Shown here one piece after another: positions 9,100-18,569 of a DNA stretch of 64,000 bases. The notes beneath the pieces are model-generated. The model had not been told where the DNA came from. It searched no databases and worked only from the letters and a program-made list of their open reading frames with translations. The DNA is taken from positions 132,941 to 196,940 of the forward strand of contig FREU01000001.1 in assembly GCA_900143615.1 (NCBI GenBank), read 5' to 3'. The position numbers and the translations under genes were made by a program. Each line of letters opens with the position of its first letter. Position 1 is the first letter of the stretch. The DNA is from Rhodobacteraceae bacterium Alg231-30 (GTDB lineage Bacteria > Pseudomonadota > Alphaproteobacteria > Rhodobacterales > Rhodobacteraceae).

Positions 9100-9680
9100 C
9101 CGTAAGACTAAGTTGCGCTGGGTGGGCTCAAAAGGCAGCCACTCATTGGAGGCTTCTCGTTTGAGACCGATTTTTTTTACCGCCAATTCGGACCTTCACT
9201 GTCCGGCACGTGAAGGTCCGCTTCGGGCTATTCGCTCGACTTTGCAAAGACCGCTTACTGGCAAAGACGCCACGTGCGGACGCAATCACCTCGATTGGCG
9301 TTGTAGCATTTGGCCGATATTATTCGGCCCTGATCGAGGTCAGTGAATTGGACTGGTATTAAACTATTCGCAACAGCTCTTAATTCTGCGTTCAAACCCG
9401 GCAGTCGCCGCAATGTCAGTGGCGTGGCCTGCTACGTTAGGCGTACCGAATGCGTTGCTGGCACGAGCGCCTCATTCCTAATGCTATCCAGTGTATTCAG
9501 CACTTGATGTGGGCAAGTTCGATCAAGGGACAAAAACGTTCAAGAACACAGCATTTATCTGTACTTGGCGCGCAAATTACCTGCTTTAAGCTTATACAGT
9601 GAGGTGTCTAGGGTGACACGCATCGAACGTTTTAAGAAAATTCCGTTGGCTCACTCAAAGGTGGCTTCATTCGTCACAAA
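9100..9680. other. 581-bp non-coding stretch with an inverted repeat
   Basis: No convincing gene in any frame: the open frames here are short and do not resemble known proteins. A perfect 11-bp inverted repeat, CGGACCTTCAC (9189-9199) with GTGAAGGTCCG (9210-9220), sits 90 bp after chaA around a 10-nt spacer. It could act as a terminator-like structure or belong to a family of GGTCCGC-containing repeats; a related GCGGACCTTCGCTGC segment occurs at about 25850. The rest looks like decayed intergenic DNA. Confidence 0.5.
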
Positions 9681-10676
9681 TCACACGCGGTTGCCTTGCG
9701 CATCAAACCTCAAACAATGCGCATCTTCAAAATCAATCCCGATATGGGAACCTGTTTCAATTTCATACTGCCCGAACATGCGCGCCGTAAAGGTGGACGA
9801 GCTGCCCACGTCGACTAAAATATTGGTGTCCCCTCCCAATTTTTCGACATGGATGACTTGCCCCTCTATGCGACCTGTCTCGCCGATCTTTGAGTATTCC
9901 GGACGCACGCCAATCTGCTGCCCCGCCACACCGCCCAACCGTTCCGCCGGAATAAAGTTCATCGCCGGAGAGCCAATAAACTCTGCCACAAAACGATTTG
10001 CAGGGTTGTTGTAAACCTCAATGGGCGCGCCAACTTGTTCCACATGGCCATCTTTGAGAACAACGATCTTGTCCGCCAATGTCATGGCTTCGGTTTGATC
10101 GTGCGTCACATAGATCATGCTTGCGCTGAGTTGCCGATGCAGGCGCGCGATTTCAAGGCGCGTATTCATACGTAAGGCGGCGTCGAGATTTGACAGTGGC
10201 TCATCAAACAAAAACAATTTGGGCTCGCGCACAACGGCGCGCCCGATTGCGACCCGTTGGCGTTGCCCACCTGACAGCTCTGATGGGCGGCGATCCAGAT
10301 AGTCCCCCAACGACAGCATGCGCGCCGCCTCGGCTACCCGCTCGGCTATTTCATCTTTTGGTTTGCGTTCCTGTTTTAGCGCCAACGCCATATTGTCCCG
10401 CACAGTCAGATGCGGATAAAGCGCATAAGACTGAAATACCATCGCGATCCCGCGCTTGGACGGCGAGACCTGATTGACGATATCTGCCCCAATTTCAATG
10501 GTGCCCGACGTAGCGTCTTCCAGACCCGAAATAACACGCAGCAGGGTCGATTTCCCGCAACCGGAGGGGCCAACAAAAACAACGAATTCGCCGTCTTCAA
10601 CTTCCAGGTTAATGTCGCGCAGGACTTCGACTTCGCCAAAGGATTTACACACATTGGTCAGTTTGAGAGCGGTCAT
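9681..10676 (-). CDS. Sugar ABC transporter ATP-binding protein (UgpC/MalK type)
   Basis: 331 residues. Walker A is GPSGCGKST (about residues 38-46), the signature LSGGQRQR, Walker [14 protein letters not shown] and the switch histidine [10 protein letters not shown]-terminal TOBE-like regulatory domain (from about residue 235) is the mark of the carbohydrate-uptake CUT1 ATPases. The start ATG is preceded by GGAGG and lies 3 bp after the oxidoreductase gene. It would power import by the two permeases and binding protein encoded upstream in the same operon, here probably an amino sugar or muropeptide sugar. Confidence 0.9.
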   Translation of the reverse strand: MTALKLTNVCKSFGEVEVLRDINLEVEDGEFVVFVGPSGCGKSTLLRVISGLEDATSGTIEIGADIVNQVSPSKRGIAMVFQSYALYPHLTVRDNMALALKQERKPKDEIAERVAEAARMLSLGDYLDRRPSELSGGQRQRVAIGRAVVREPKLFLFDEPLSNLDAALRMNTRLEIARLHRQLSASMIYVTHDQTEAMTLADKIVVLKDGHVEQVGAPIEVYNNPANRFVAEFIGSPAMNFIPAERLGGVAGQQIGVRPEYSKIGETGRIEGQVIHVEKLGGDTNILVDVGSSSTFTARMFGQYEIETGSHIGIDFEDAHCLRFDAQGNRV

Positions 10677-10679
10677 AAA

Positions 10680-11708
10680 TCAGCCTCCGGTAAGATCGAT
10701 TGGGCGGCCGGTGCGGATGCTTTCATCGGCAGCCAGACAAATTGCAAGGGACTGTACGGCATCAGACATGTGCCGTGTCAGGTCGATGTTTTCTGAAATT
10801 GCACGCAAGACATAGGCCTGTTCCGCGTCGCAGAGTTCTTGATGGCCAGGCTCGTCTGGGAGTGCGATCAGCTCATCGCCGCCCAACCTGTGCACCAACA
10901 AGCCTCCAACTGCGGTATGTCCGTCCAAATCATCAGAGCCAGACTTATCGTTCTCGATGATTGAAACAGCCCCGTTTGGCGAGATCACGTCTTTCACAAA
11001 AAACGCGGTTTCCGACATCATCGGCCCCCAGCCCGCCTCATACCATCCGGCACTACCGTCCTCAAAAACCACCTGAAACTGACCGTAATTATACATGTCA
11101 GAAGCGATTTCTTCACTTAACCGTAGCCCCATTCCATTCACCCGCACCGGAGTGGCATCGGTTATCTGGCACATGACATCGACATAATGGACGCCACAAT
11201 CGACAATGGGTGATGTCGTTTCCATCAACGCCTTGTGGGTGTCCCATGTCGCGCCAGAGGATTGCTGGTTCAGGTTCATACGAAATACAAAAGGCCCACC
11301 CAACGCTCGTGCCTCGGCAATCAGGCGCTGCCAACTGGGGTGGTGACGCAGAATGTAGCCGACCACCAGTTTGCGACCCAACTTGGCTGCGACATCTGTC
11401 ACACGCCGCGCATCCTCTACGTTCGTTGCCAGAGGCTTCTCGACAAACACATCTGCGCCAGCTTGCATTGCTGCGATTGCGTATTCGGCGTGGGTGTCCG
11501 AATAGGTGGCTATGACCACAAGATCCGGTTTGCTCGCCTCCAAAGCGGCGGCAAAGTCGCTATACACCGGATAGCTCTCCAGCGGCGCCGCAGCGGTGGT
11601 GCCCGAGCGGTTGACCAGTCCAACAATTGTTACGTCGGGATTGGTGTGATGGGCCATTGCATGGGAGAAACCCATGTTGCCCAAACCTGCAATCAGAACA
11701 CGCGTCAT
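10680..11708 (-). CDS. Gfo/Idh/MocA-family oxidoreductase
   Basis: 342 residues with an N-terminal Rossmann fold (VLIAGLGNMGFSHAMAHH, residues 3-20) and the family motif EKPLATN near residue 92, followed by a larger C-terminal beta domain that binds the sugar substrate. The start overlaps the preceding permease stop (ATGA, 11705-11708). In a sugar-import operon next to murQ and nagA it may oxidise or epimerise an amino sugar or, by analogy with GH109 enzymes, cleave a glycoside through a redox cycle. That choice cannot be made from sequence alone. Confidence 0.85.
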   Translation of the reverse strand: MTRVLIAGLGNMGFSHAMAHHTNPDVTIVGLVNRSGTTAAAPLESYPVYSDFAAALEASKPDLVVIATYSDTHAEYAIAAMQAGADVFVEKPLATNVEDARRVTDVAAKLGRKLVVGYILRHHPSWQRLIAEARALGGPFVFRMNLNQQSSGATWDTHKALMETTSPIVDCGVHYVDVMCQITDATPVRVNGMGLRLSEEIASDMYNYGQFQVVFEDGSAGWYEAGWGPMMSETAFFVKDVISPNGAVSIIENDKSGSDDLDGHTAVGGLLVHRLGGDELIALPDEPGHQELCDAEQAYVLRAISENIDLTRHMSDAVQSLAICLAADESIRTGRPIDLTGG

Positions 11709-12544
11709 TTGACTGCTCCTGATGTTATTCCGCGGATCAGTTGGCGTGAGAAAATCATATAGAGGATCATTACCGGCAAGATCGCCATGCTCAACGCCGA
11801 TAGAACTGCGTTCCAGTCAGTCACGAACTGACCGATAAATACCTGACTGCCAAGGGTCAGCGTTTTCGTGGCCTCGGCTGGTGCCAGAATGAGCGGAAAC
11901 CAAAGATCATTCCAGATCGGGATCATATTAAACACCGCAACGGTCGCCAGCGATGGCCGCACCAAAGGCAGCACGAGGCGGAAGAAGATCGTGTATTCAC
12001 TTAACCCGTCAATCCGACCCGCGTTTTTTAGATCATCGCTGACTTGCCTCATAAATTCAGACAGAATGAACACCGCCAACGGCAACCCTTGGGCCGTGTA
12101 AACCAAAATCAGCGCCATCAACGTGTTCACAAGACCTGTAGATACCATCAGATCCAGAATGGCGACCGTACCAATGCGAATGGGAATCATAATACCCAGC
12201 GCCAGATAAAGCCCCATCAACGTGTTGCCCTTAAAACGATACTCAGCCAGCGCAAACGCCGCCATCGCGCCAAACAACAAGACAAAGAATAACGTCGCCA
12301 CCGTGACAATCATCGAGTTCTGAAAGTAGAGGAAAAAATCCCCCTGCTTTAGAACCGTCTGATAGCCGATCAACGAAAAGCTGTCCGCGTTCGGCATCGC
12401 CAAAGGCTCACGAAAGATCGCTTTGCGGGTTTTAAAGCTGTTGATCAGGATAACAAAAACCGGAAACAGCGCTATCACGGTATAGGTTATCAAGACCACA
12501 TGCGCGAGCGCGGTATTTAGTGGATTTCTGCGGGCTTTGTTCAT
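11705..12544 (-). CDS. Sugar ABC transporter permease (MalG type)
   Basis: 279 residues and six predicted spans, the standard length for the second permease of CUT1 systems. The EAA loop is present as NAGRIDGLSEYTIFFRLVLP (about residues 190-209), followed by LVRPSLATVAVF. The start ATG has GAGGAGGGTG in front. It lies 12 bp after the MalF-type permease gene and overlaps the oxidoreductase gene. With the partner permease it forms the membrane channel of the amino-sugar importer. Confidence 0.9.
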   Translation of the reverse strand: MNKARRNPLNTALAHVVLITYTVIALFPVFVILINSFKTRKAIFREPLAMPNADSFSLIGYQTVLKQGDFFLYFQNSMIVTVATLFFVLLFGAMAAFALAEYRFKGNTLMGLYLALGIMIPIRIGTVAILDLMVSTGLVNTLMALILVYTAQGLPLAVFILSEFMRQVSDDLKNAGRIDGLSEYTIFFRLVLPLVRPSLATVAVFNMIPIWNDLWFPLILAPAEATKTLTLGSQVFIGQFVTDWNAVLSALSMAILPVMILYMIFSRQLIRGITSGAVK

Positions 12545-12556
12545 TGGTCACCCTCC

Positions 12557-13471
12557 TCAGAACTGGTAGCGGCGCAGGCGGGTCTGAATACCAAACAGGT
12601 AAATACAGATGCCGATGAGAATGATCCCGAACATGGCGGTTGCAATGGCAGATCCCATATGCGGATCACCCAATTGCAGCTGAAAGCCAAAGAACGTTCG
12701 ATACATAAACGTGCCAAGGATATCGGTTGAGAAATTCGGCCCCGCAAGTGCGCCTTGAGCGGTATAGATCAAATCAAACGCGTTGAAGTTTCCAACAAAA
12801 GTCAGGATCGAGATGATGCCAATGGAGGGCAATATCAGCGGCAGCTTTATTTTCCAAAAAGCTGAACTCCCAGTAATCCCGTCCACTTCACCGGCTTCCA
12901 ATATCTCTTCGGGAATTGACAGCAGCGCGGCGTAAATCAGCATCAGTGGTATGCCGACAAACTGCCAAACTGAAATCAGCGCCAATGTGGTCAGAGCGTA
13001 TTCTTCCTTGCCCAACCATGGCGCATACAGGGATTTCAATCCAACAGCATCCAGCATATCTGGCGCGATGCCCCAAATGGGTGACAGGATCAACTTCCAT
13101 GCAAATCCGACAATCACAAAGCTCAGGATCGTCGGAATAAAAATGGCCGAGCGATATAGAGCTGCAAACCGCAAGCGCGGGTGGCTCAAGATCGCAGCCA
13201 AGGCAATGCCAATGGGGTTTTGCACCAGCATATGCACCACAAAAAACCAAAGGTTGTTGCCAAGCGAGTTCCAGAACTGATCGGCCCAGATAGGGTCACC
13301 AAACAAACGCCGAAAATTCTCCAAACCAGCAAACACGCGCATCTGATCAACTTCCACATACAGCGCCAGTCGCAACGTATTAAACAGCGGGAAAATCATG
13401 ATCGCTGTGTAAACCAACACCGCAGGTGCCAAAAACACAATGATATGCCATTTGATCTTTGGAAATTTCAT
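12557..13471 (-). CDS. Sugar ABC transporter permease (MalF type)
   Basis: 304 residues from the chosen start MKFPKIKW. A reading from 13504 would add 11 residues, but a strong GGGGGG lies 5 nt before ATG 13471. First span at about residues 8-30, six spans in all, and the EAA loop EAGEVDGITGSSAFWKIKLP (about 194-213) before LILPSIGI. It follows the binding-protein gene and precedes the MalG-type permease gene, the classic CUT1 order. Substrate inferred from the operon, not from this sequence. Confidence 0.9.
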   Translation of the reverse strand: MKFPKIKWHIIVFLAPAVLVYTAIMIFPLFNTLRLALYVEVDQMRVFAGLENFRRLFGDPIWADQFWNSLGNNLWFFVVHMLVQNPIGIALAAILSHPRLRFAALYRSAIFIPTILSFVIVGFAWKLILSPIWGIAPDMLDAVGLKSLYAPWLGKEEYALTTLALISVWQFVGIPLMLIYAALLSIPEEILEAGEVDGITGSSAFWKIKLPLILPSIGIISILTFVGNFNAFDLIYTAQGALAGPNFSTDILGTFMYRTFFGFQLQLGDPHMGSAIATAMFGIILIGICIYLFGIQTRLRRYQF

Positions 13472-13537
13472 GATGCCCCCCATTTCGATGATCCCGGGCC
13501 GCACAAAGGCCGGCCCAGGGTCTGTTCCTAACCGCGC

Positions 13538-14788
13538 TTATTGCTGCGGTGCATACCAAGTTGCCAAACCAGCCTGCAGGCGCGCCGCCGCATCTTCCGG
13601 TGTCTCTGCGCCCTTGATGACCTGAGCCGAAGCATTCCAAGTGTCGTTCTCAAGATTTGGCGTGCCACGCGACAAGATCTGATAGGTCGAGCGGATGGTT
13701 GATTCACACTCCCCGCGCCAGCTTACAAACTCTTGCGCCAGTGGATCTTGCATCGGAATGTCGTGACTAGAGAGACTAAAGAACCCAGGCAGCGCATTTG
13801 CGTAAATCTCGGCAAACTCTGCAGTGCCCATCCAGTCAAGGAAGGTGCGCGCAGCTTCGGCATTCGGGCTGGCCGCGTTCAATCCCATCGCGATGTCTGT
13901 GTGATCAGAAATGTAGCACGTGTCGCCTGAATTCATGACCGGTGGCTTAAAGGCCCCCATTTCAAACTCAGCCTGCGCATTGAAACCAGTGATTTCCCAC
14001 GACCCAGCTGGGTAGATGGCAGCACGTCCCAAAGTAAAGATGTTCTGACTATCTGGATAGGTTTGTGCTTCAAAACCGTCGCCCAGATAGGCATTCCACT
14101 TGGCCAGAGTTTGATAGGGCGCAACCCAAGCCTCATCAGTCAGGCTTTGCTCACCCGAGATCAGCGCCAAGCGACCTTCTTCCCCTTTCCAATAGTTTGG
14201 ACCGATGTTCTGGTAGCCCATCGTTGCGGCTTCCCATTGATCATTTGTGCCCATCGCCATCGGCAAATATGATCCGTCTTCTTTGAATGCATCCAACGCA
14301 GCAAAGAACTCGGCTTCGGTTTGCGGCACCGAAACACCAACTTCATCAAAGGCTTCTTTGTTGTAAATAAAGCCGTGGATCACCGAGGCCATGGGGACAC
14401 AGAACGACGCACTTCCGTCATCCGTCTGCCATGCGGATTTTGCGACATCTGAAAAATTGGCCATGCCGCCAAGATCGCTGAGGTCCGCAAGATTTCCGGC
14501 TTCATAGAGCTGCAACGACGTGTCAAACGGGCGACATGTGATCAAGTCACCTGCAGAGCCTGCATCCAGCTTGGCGTTGAGAACTGCGTTATACTCTGCT
14601 GGTGCTGACGGGGTGAACTTCACCTTGATACCGGGGTTGGCCGCCTCAAAAACCGGAATGATTTTATCCTGCCACAGTGTCAGGTCGTCGTTGCGCCAGC
14701 TTTCAATCGTCAAGGTGACATCGGCGGCGGCAGCGCTGCCCAATACCGTGCTGCCCAAAAGGGCCATAGTCAAAAGGTTACGTTTCAT
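13538..14788 (-). CDS. Sugar ABC transporter extracellular binding protein
   Basis: 416 residues from MKRNLLTM; GGGAGAGAGAA lies directly upstream, so the nine extra residues of the longer frame are not used. Signal peptide MKRNLLTMALLGSTVLGSAAA, then the mature start DVTLTIESW typical of family 1 solute-binding proteins (MalE-like). The length fits that family. It is the first transporter gene after murQ on the minus strand. Proposed ligand is N-acetylglucosamine, N-acetylmuramic acid or a disaccharide of these, based only on neighbouring catabolic genes. Confidence 0.9.
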   Translation of the reverse strand: MKRNLLTMALLGSTVLGSAAAADVTLTIESWRNDDLTLWQDKIIPVFEAANPGIKVKFTPSAPAEYNAVLNAKLDAGSAGDLITCRPFDTSLQLYEAGNLADLSDLGGMANFSDVAKSAWQTDDGSASFCVPMASVIHGFIYNKEAFDEVGVSVPQTEAEFFAALDAFKEDGSYLPMAMGTNDQWEAATMGYQNIGPNYWKGEEGRLALISGEQSLTDEAWVAPYQTLAKWNAYLGDGFEAQTYPDSQNIFTLGRAAIYPAGSWEITGFNAQAEFEMGAFKPPVMNSGDTCYISDHTDIAMGLNAASPNAEAARTFLDWMGTAEFAEIYANALPGFFSLSSHDIPMQDPLAQEFVSWRGECESTIRSTYQILSRGTPNLENDTWNASAQVIKGAETPEDAAARLQAGLATWYAPQQ

Positions 14789-14827
14789 TTCTCTCTCCCT
14801 GGTTAATTCACTCACGCCGCAACGCGG

Positions 14828-15724
14828 CTAGGCCTCTAGGCGCGCCAAAGCGGCGCGCAATTGACCGTGCTCCTGCTCCAAAATCTCTTTGGCTTGCTCA
14901 ACCCCCAGCGCACCGGACGCGATCAAAACGGCGACCTTCACATCTCCACCCGCCTCCCGCAGGCACTCTTGCGCTTCTTGCGAGGACGTCTGTGCGATGG
15001 CGGAGACAATACCCTCGGCACGCCCCAGTAATTTTTTGTTGTCAGCGACAACATTAACCATCATGCCGTCATAAACATGCCCCAACCGGATCCCCATCAA
15101 CGTTGAGATCATGTTCAAGGCCGCTTTTTGTGCCGTCGCAGCCCCCAGACGGGTCGACCCTGCGATCACTTCTGCGGGCGTATCGAGAAGAATTGCAACA
15201 TCAGCATGCTCAAACAGTTTTGCCCCTGCGTTATTCGCAATGCAAATCACGCGCGCGCCTTGGCTACTGGCTCTCTGCACGAAGGCCAATGGATAGGCCG
15301 TACTCCCGCTCGCTGAGACTGCAATAACAATGTCTTTCGAGCGCACTCCGACAGCGGCGCGAAATGCCTCATCACCATCATCTTCTGTGCCACCCGGCAT
15401 CAAAGCCCCAACCGGCGCTCCACCGGCCATACAAATCTGGATCTGATCACTCGGAATGCCGAATGTCCCCGGAATCTCTGCCCCATCTGCAAGACACATA
15501 AGCCCCGACGATCCGGCCGCCGCATAATATAGTTGACCGCCCGCCAAAATTGCCTGCGAAACAATCTGTGCTGCTCGCGAAATCTCAGGCAATACCGCTG
15601 AAAGCGCGCCCAGCGCTTCTTGTTGAGCCGACAAAAGCGACTGCAGTATTTCCGCGTCACCCCGCAAGTCCAACCCCTGCGCCTGAACATGTGCGCATTC
15701 CGTCTTAGGCGCGTCGGCAGCCAT
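14828..15724 (-). CDS. murQ: N-acetylmuramic acid 6-phosphate etherase MurQ
   Basis: 298 residues, the same length as E. coli MurQ. It splits MurNAc-6-phosphate into GlcNAc-6-phosphate and D-lactate in the cytoplasm. The SIS-fold motif AGSSG and the catalytic glutamate segment ADGAEIPGTFG (Glu near residue 80) are present, as is TEDDGDEAF with the second conserved Glu. SASGSTAYPLAF and AEVIAGSTRLGAATAQK complete the family pattern. The C terminus carries the UBA-like MurQ tail. The start follows GGGAGGGG. It heads the minus-strand operon and is divergent from the kinase gene, with an operator for each. Confidence 0.92.
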   Translation of the reverse strand: MAADAPKTECAHVQAQGLDLRGDAEILQSLLSAQQEALGALSAVLPEISRAAQIVSQAILAGGQLYYAAAGSSGLMCLADGAEIPGTFGIPSDQIQICMAGGAPVGALMPGGTEDDGDEAFRAAVGVRSKDIVIAVSASGSTAYPLAFVQRASSQGARVICIANNAGAKLFEHADVAILLDTPAEVIAGSTRLGAATAQKAALNMISTLMGIRLGHVYDGMMVNVVADNKKLLGRAEGIVSAIAQTSSQEAQECLREAGGDVKVAVLIASGALGVEQAKEILEQEHGQLRAALARLEA

Positions 15725-15752
15725 ATGAATCCCCTCCCGTGATGGATCAATT

Positions 15753-15773
15753 TAATACCTTTGCAATACCATT
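15753..15773 (-). promoter_or_regulatory. Operator-like repeat in front of murQ
   Basis: Read on the minus strand this is a direct repeat of GGTATT at 11-bp spacing (GGTATT-GCAAA-GGTATT, preceded by AAT). The same arrangement occurs in front of the divergent kinase gene at 15865-15881. A weak -35/-10 pair (TTGTAG, 18 bp, GTATTA) overlaps it. The likely binder is the GntR regulator encoded at 16771, so binding would block transcription of murQ and the transporter genes. Binding is inferred. Confidence 0.65.
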
Positions 15774-15862
15774 TGTCTACAACTTATTTTCAAAATGCAT
15801 TTTTTCGGCGTTTTTTCCAAATTTCATCCTCGCCACACAGAGAAGGTCTTTGTTTTTCTTAA

Positions 15863-15882
15863 AAGGTATTGTAATGGTATTA
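15863..15882 (+). promoter_or_regulatory. Operator-like repeat abutting the amino-sugar kinase start
   Basis: Direct repeat GGTATT-GTAAT-GGTATT (15865-15881), one helical turn between units, matching the copy in front of murQ. It ends only 2 bp before the kinase start codon at 15884, leaving no room for a normal ribosome-binding site downstream of it. Two copies, one per divergent promoter, fit a single GntR repressor controlling the whole locus. Confidence 0.65.
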
Positions 15883-15883
15883 T

Positions 15884-16777
15884 ATGCACGATTCACCGAT
15901 CTCTAATTTAATTGCAATCGATGGCGGCGGGACCTTCTGTCGATTTGCGTATCAAACCCCCCAACGTCGCGAGATGCTGGAGCGGGGATCGGCCAATGTA
16001 TTCTCCGCCCCTAAGGCAGCCATTGAGACTCTGCAACAAGGGCTGGAGATGCTGCGCCTAAGAGTTGGCATTTCAGCGGAAGAATTCGCCAGCACCCCAG
16101 CATATGTGGGTCTCGCTGGAGTATTTGACACAGACGTCGCCGAGACCATCGCACGCCAACTCCCCCTGAACCACGTGAACGTCGAAGATGATCGCCGCAG
16201 CGCAGTTGCCGGCGCACTGGGTACACACGATGGGACGGTCATTGGCATTGGAACGGGGTCGTTTCTCGCACGCCAGTCCCAACAAGGTATCCAGTTGATC
16301 GGCGGGTATGGCTTTCAGGTCGGAGATGAGGCCTCCGGCGCTTGGCTCGGTCGAAGGCTGCTGCAAACTTGCCTGCACGTTCTTGATGGGATTTTGCCTC
16401 CCACCCCGCTCACGGCGGCGTGTTTGGCCAAATTTGAGCGGGGCGCAGCAGATGTCTTGCGCTTTGTGTCCGCCGCAAAGCCTGCTGAATTCGGACAGCT
16501 TGCCCCAATGGTAACTGCTGCGGCACAACAAAATGACCCGCACGCCCGATCCCTTCTTTCCGAGGGGGCCGACTATATATGTGCAGGACTAACAGCCCTA
16601 GGCCGCAAGCCAGGAGAGCTGGTCTGCCTAACAGGAAGCGTTGCGCCGCATTATACCACCTTTTTACCGACAGACATAACCGATGCGATGTCTCCCCCGC
16701 AGGGCGACGCCATTGAGGGCGCGCTTAGGCTTGCCCGCATGTTTGCACAGGAAGACAAAGGAAATCTGACGTGTTGA
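15884..16777 (+). CDS. BadF/BadG-type amino-sugar kinase (GlcNAc/MurNAc kinase-like)
   Basis: 297 residues of the ASKHA fold. The first phosphate loop IAIDGGGTFCRFAY (residues 9-22) fixes the start at the ATG 15884; the second loop is IGIGTGSFLA and the adenosine-side motif GDEASGAWLGRRLL. Clostridial MurK, which phosphorylates both MurNAc and GlcNAc, belongs to this family. With MurQ, NagA and the SIS deaminase nearby it supplies the 6-phosphates for that pathway. There is no Shine-Dalgarno at normal distance; an AAAAGG lies about 18 nt upstream inside the operator, so leaderless or weak initiation is possible. Confidence 0.85.
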   Translation: MHDSPISNLIAIDGGGTFCRFAYQTPQRREMLERGSANVFSAPKAAIETLQQGLEMLRLRVGISAEEFASTPAYVGLAGVFDTDVAETIARQLPLNHVNVEDDRRSAVAGALGTHDGTVIGIGTGSFLARQSQQGIQLIGGYGFQVGDEASGAWLGRRLLQTCLHVLDGILPPTPLTAACLAKFERGAADVLRFVSAAKPAEFGQLAPMVTAAAQQNDPHARSLLSEGADYICAGLTALGRKPGELVCLTGSVAPHYTTFLPTDITDAMSPPQGDAIEGALRLARMFAQEDKGNLTC

Positions 16778-17529
16778 TTGATGAATTCCTCATGCCTGAC
16801 GGGTGGTTAGACACGACATCAGGACCGCTTTACGTTCGACTTCGGCAGCGACTGAAAGAAGGCATTGAGCAAGAGCTACTTCCCAAGAACTCCCCGCTGC
16901 CTGCCGAGAGAGAAATCGCCAGCCTGACGGGACTGTCGCGCGTCACGGTGCGTCGCGCGATGCAGGACTTAGTAGATCGCGGCATCATCGTGCAAAGGCA
17001 GGGCTCAGGCAGCTTTGTTTCCGACGGCACGCCCAAAGTTGAACAATCGCTATCGCGATTGACGTCCTTTACCGAAGACATGGGCCGACGCGGACTCGAT
17101 GCTTCCAGCGAATGGCTGGGGCGCGGATTACATATGCCCTCCCCGGAAGAAGTCATGGCGCTGGCTTTGGCATCAGGCGATTCCGTGGCCCGTGTAGAAC
17201 GCTTGCGGCGCGCCAACGGGCGTCCAATGGCAATCGAAAGGGCCTCATTGCCAACCGATATTCTACCGAACCCTTTGCTAGTGGAAACCTCACTTTACGA
17301 AGTTCTGGAAAGCAGCGGGAACCGTCCCGTTCGCGCACTTCAAAGAATCTCCGCGATCAATCTGGAAGACGATGACGCAGACTTGCTGGGCGTTGTTGCG
17401 GGTACCGCAGGGTTAAGCATTGCGCGCACATCCTACCTTGCAAACAGACGGGTGGTCGAATTCACCCGCTCCATCTATCGCGGCGACGCCTACGACTTTG
17501 TAGCAGAGTTGCGGCTGGCAAACTCATAG
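16771..17529 (+). CDS. GntR-family (HutC/UTRA) transcriptional regulator of amino-sugar genes
   Basis: 252 residues starting at GTG 16771 (AAAGGAA 7 nt upstream), overlapping the kinase gene by 7 nt. The winged-helix domain occupies about residues 18-85 (PLPAEREIASLTGLSRVTVR, RQGSGSFV), and a UTRA effector domain follows to the end (ERLRRANGRPMAIERASLP, ARTSYLANRRVVEFTRSIYR). NagR-type regulators of this class sense GlcN-6-P or GlcNAc-6-P. It probably represses both divergent operons through the GGTATT repeats at 15753 and 15863. Confidence 0.88.
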   Translation: MLIDEFLMPDGWLDTTSGPLYVRLRQRLKEGIEQELLPKNSPLPAEREIASLTGLSRVTVRRAMQDLVDRGIIVQRQGSGSFVSDGTPKVEQSLSRLTSFTEDMGRRGLDASSEWLGRGLHMPSPEEVMALALASGDSVARVERLRRANGRPMAIERASLPTDILPNPLLVETSLYEVLESSGNRPVRALQRISAINLEDDDADLLGVVAGTAGLSIARTSYLANRRVVEFTRSIYRGDAYDFVAELRLANS

Positions 17530-17537
17530 GAGCCATC

Positions 17538-18569
17538 ATGCAATCCCAAATCACCCGAATGCGCCGCGAAATCGTTGAAATTCCCGAAGCGGTCGAGCGG
17601 CTCTTAACTGCAGGCACCCACGATGTTCGCCGCATTGCAGAAGCTGTCCGCACGCTGAATCCTCCGATGATCATTTCGGTCGCACGCGGCTCCTCCGATC
17701 ATGTGTGCACCTATCTCAAATATGCCTCCGAAATACTGCTGGGTATCCCTGTGGCCTCTGTCGGCCCCTCCGTCGCTTCAGTCTATCATGCGCCCCTTAA
17801 ACTTAATCGCAGCCTCTGTTTGACAGTGTCGCAATCCGGCCAAAGCCCCGATATTGTAGCCATGGCCAAAAGCGCGACACAGGACGGTGCGCTGAGCGTC
17901 GCGCTCACCAATGATGCCTCCTCTCCATTGGCGCACGCCTCAGCCCATACCCTTGATATTCATGCGGGGCCCGAGTTGAGCGTCGCAGCCACCAAAACCT
18001 TTGTCACCTCAGCAGTCGCTGGTTTGTGGCTGATGGCAGAGTGGGACCGTAACGCAGCCCTCTTGGCGGCCTTACGCGATCTTCCCGCCCGTTTGGAAGA
18101 AGCGGCTAAAATCAACTGGCCACAAGTGCGCGAAGCGATTGGAGCGCAGCAATCTTTGTTCACATTGGGGCGCGGTCAAGCGCTGGCGGTGTCAAATGAG
18201 GCCGCGCTAAAATTCAAGGAAACCAGCCAACTACATGCCGAAAGCTATTCTTCCGCCGAAGTTCTGCACGGCCCCGTTTCAATTGTTGGCGAAGGCTTCC
18301 CCGTCCTTGCCTTTGCCGCTGCAGACGCCGCAGAAGCCCCGTTGGCAGACATCTCAGACCAAATCGCGACCAAAGGCGCGCAGGTGTTTGCCACCACGTC
18401 CAAAGTGAAAACAGCAACCCAACTTGAGTACGTACGCACCGGACACCCGATCACCGACCCTCTAAGCTTGATTGTCTCCTTTTATTCCATGGTAGAAGCC
18501 TTTGCGACGTCGCGCGGCATCGATCCCGACGCCCCGCGCCATCTTAAGAAAGTGACAGAGACACTATGA
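17538..18569 (+). CDS. SIS-domain glucosamine-6-phosphate deaminase (NagB-II type)
   Basis: 343 residues with two SIS domains: SVARGSSDHVCTYLKY and CLTVSQSGQSPDIVAMAK in the first, FTLGRGQALAVSNEAALKFK in the second. It resembles the isomerase half of GlmS but lacks the glutaminase domain, as in NagB-II/AgaS-type enzymes that turn glucosamine-6-phosphate into fructose-6-phosphate and ammonia. AGGAG precedes the ATG by 5 nt. It lies 8 bp after the regulator gene and overlaps nagA by ATGA (18566-18569). The locus has no classical NagB, so this protein fills that step. Confidence 0.88.
   Translation: MQSQITRMRREIVEIPEAVERLLTAGTHDVRRIAEAVRTLNPPMIISVARGSSDHVCTYLKYASEILLGIPVASVGPSVASVYHAPLKLNRSLCLTVSQSGQSPDIVAMAKSATQDGALSVALTNDASSPLAHASAHTLDIHAGPELSVAATKTFVTSAVAGLWLMAEWDRNAALLAALRDLPARLEEAAKINWPQVREAIGAQQSLFTLGRGQALAVSNEAALKFKETSQLHAESYSSAEVLHGPVSIVGEGFPVLAFAAADAAEAPLADISDQIATKGAQVFATTSKVKTATQLEYVRTGHPITDPLSLIVSFYSMVEAFATSRGIDPDAPRHLKKVTETL

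Noticed and set aside
9565-10014. Plus-strand open frame of 149 codons at the ATPase 3' end
   Set aside because: It mostly overlaps the ABC ATPase coding region on the other strand and shows no protein-like features.
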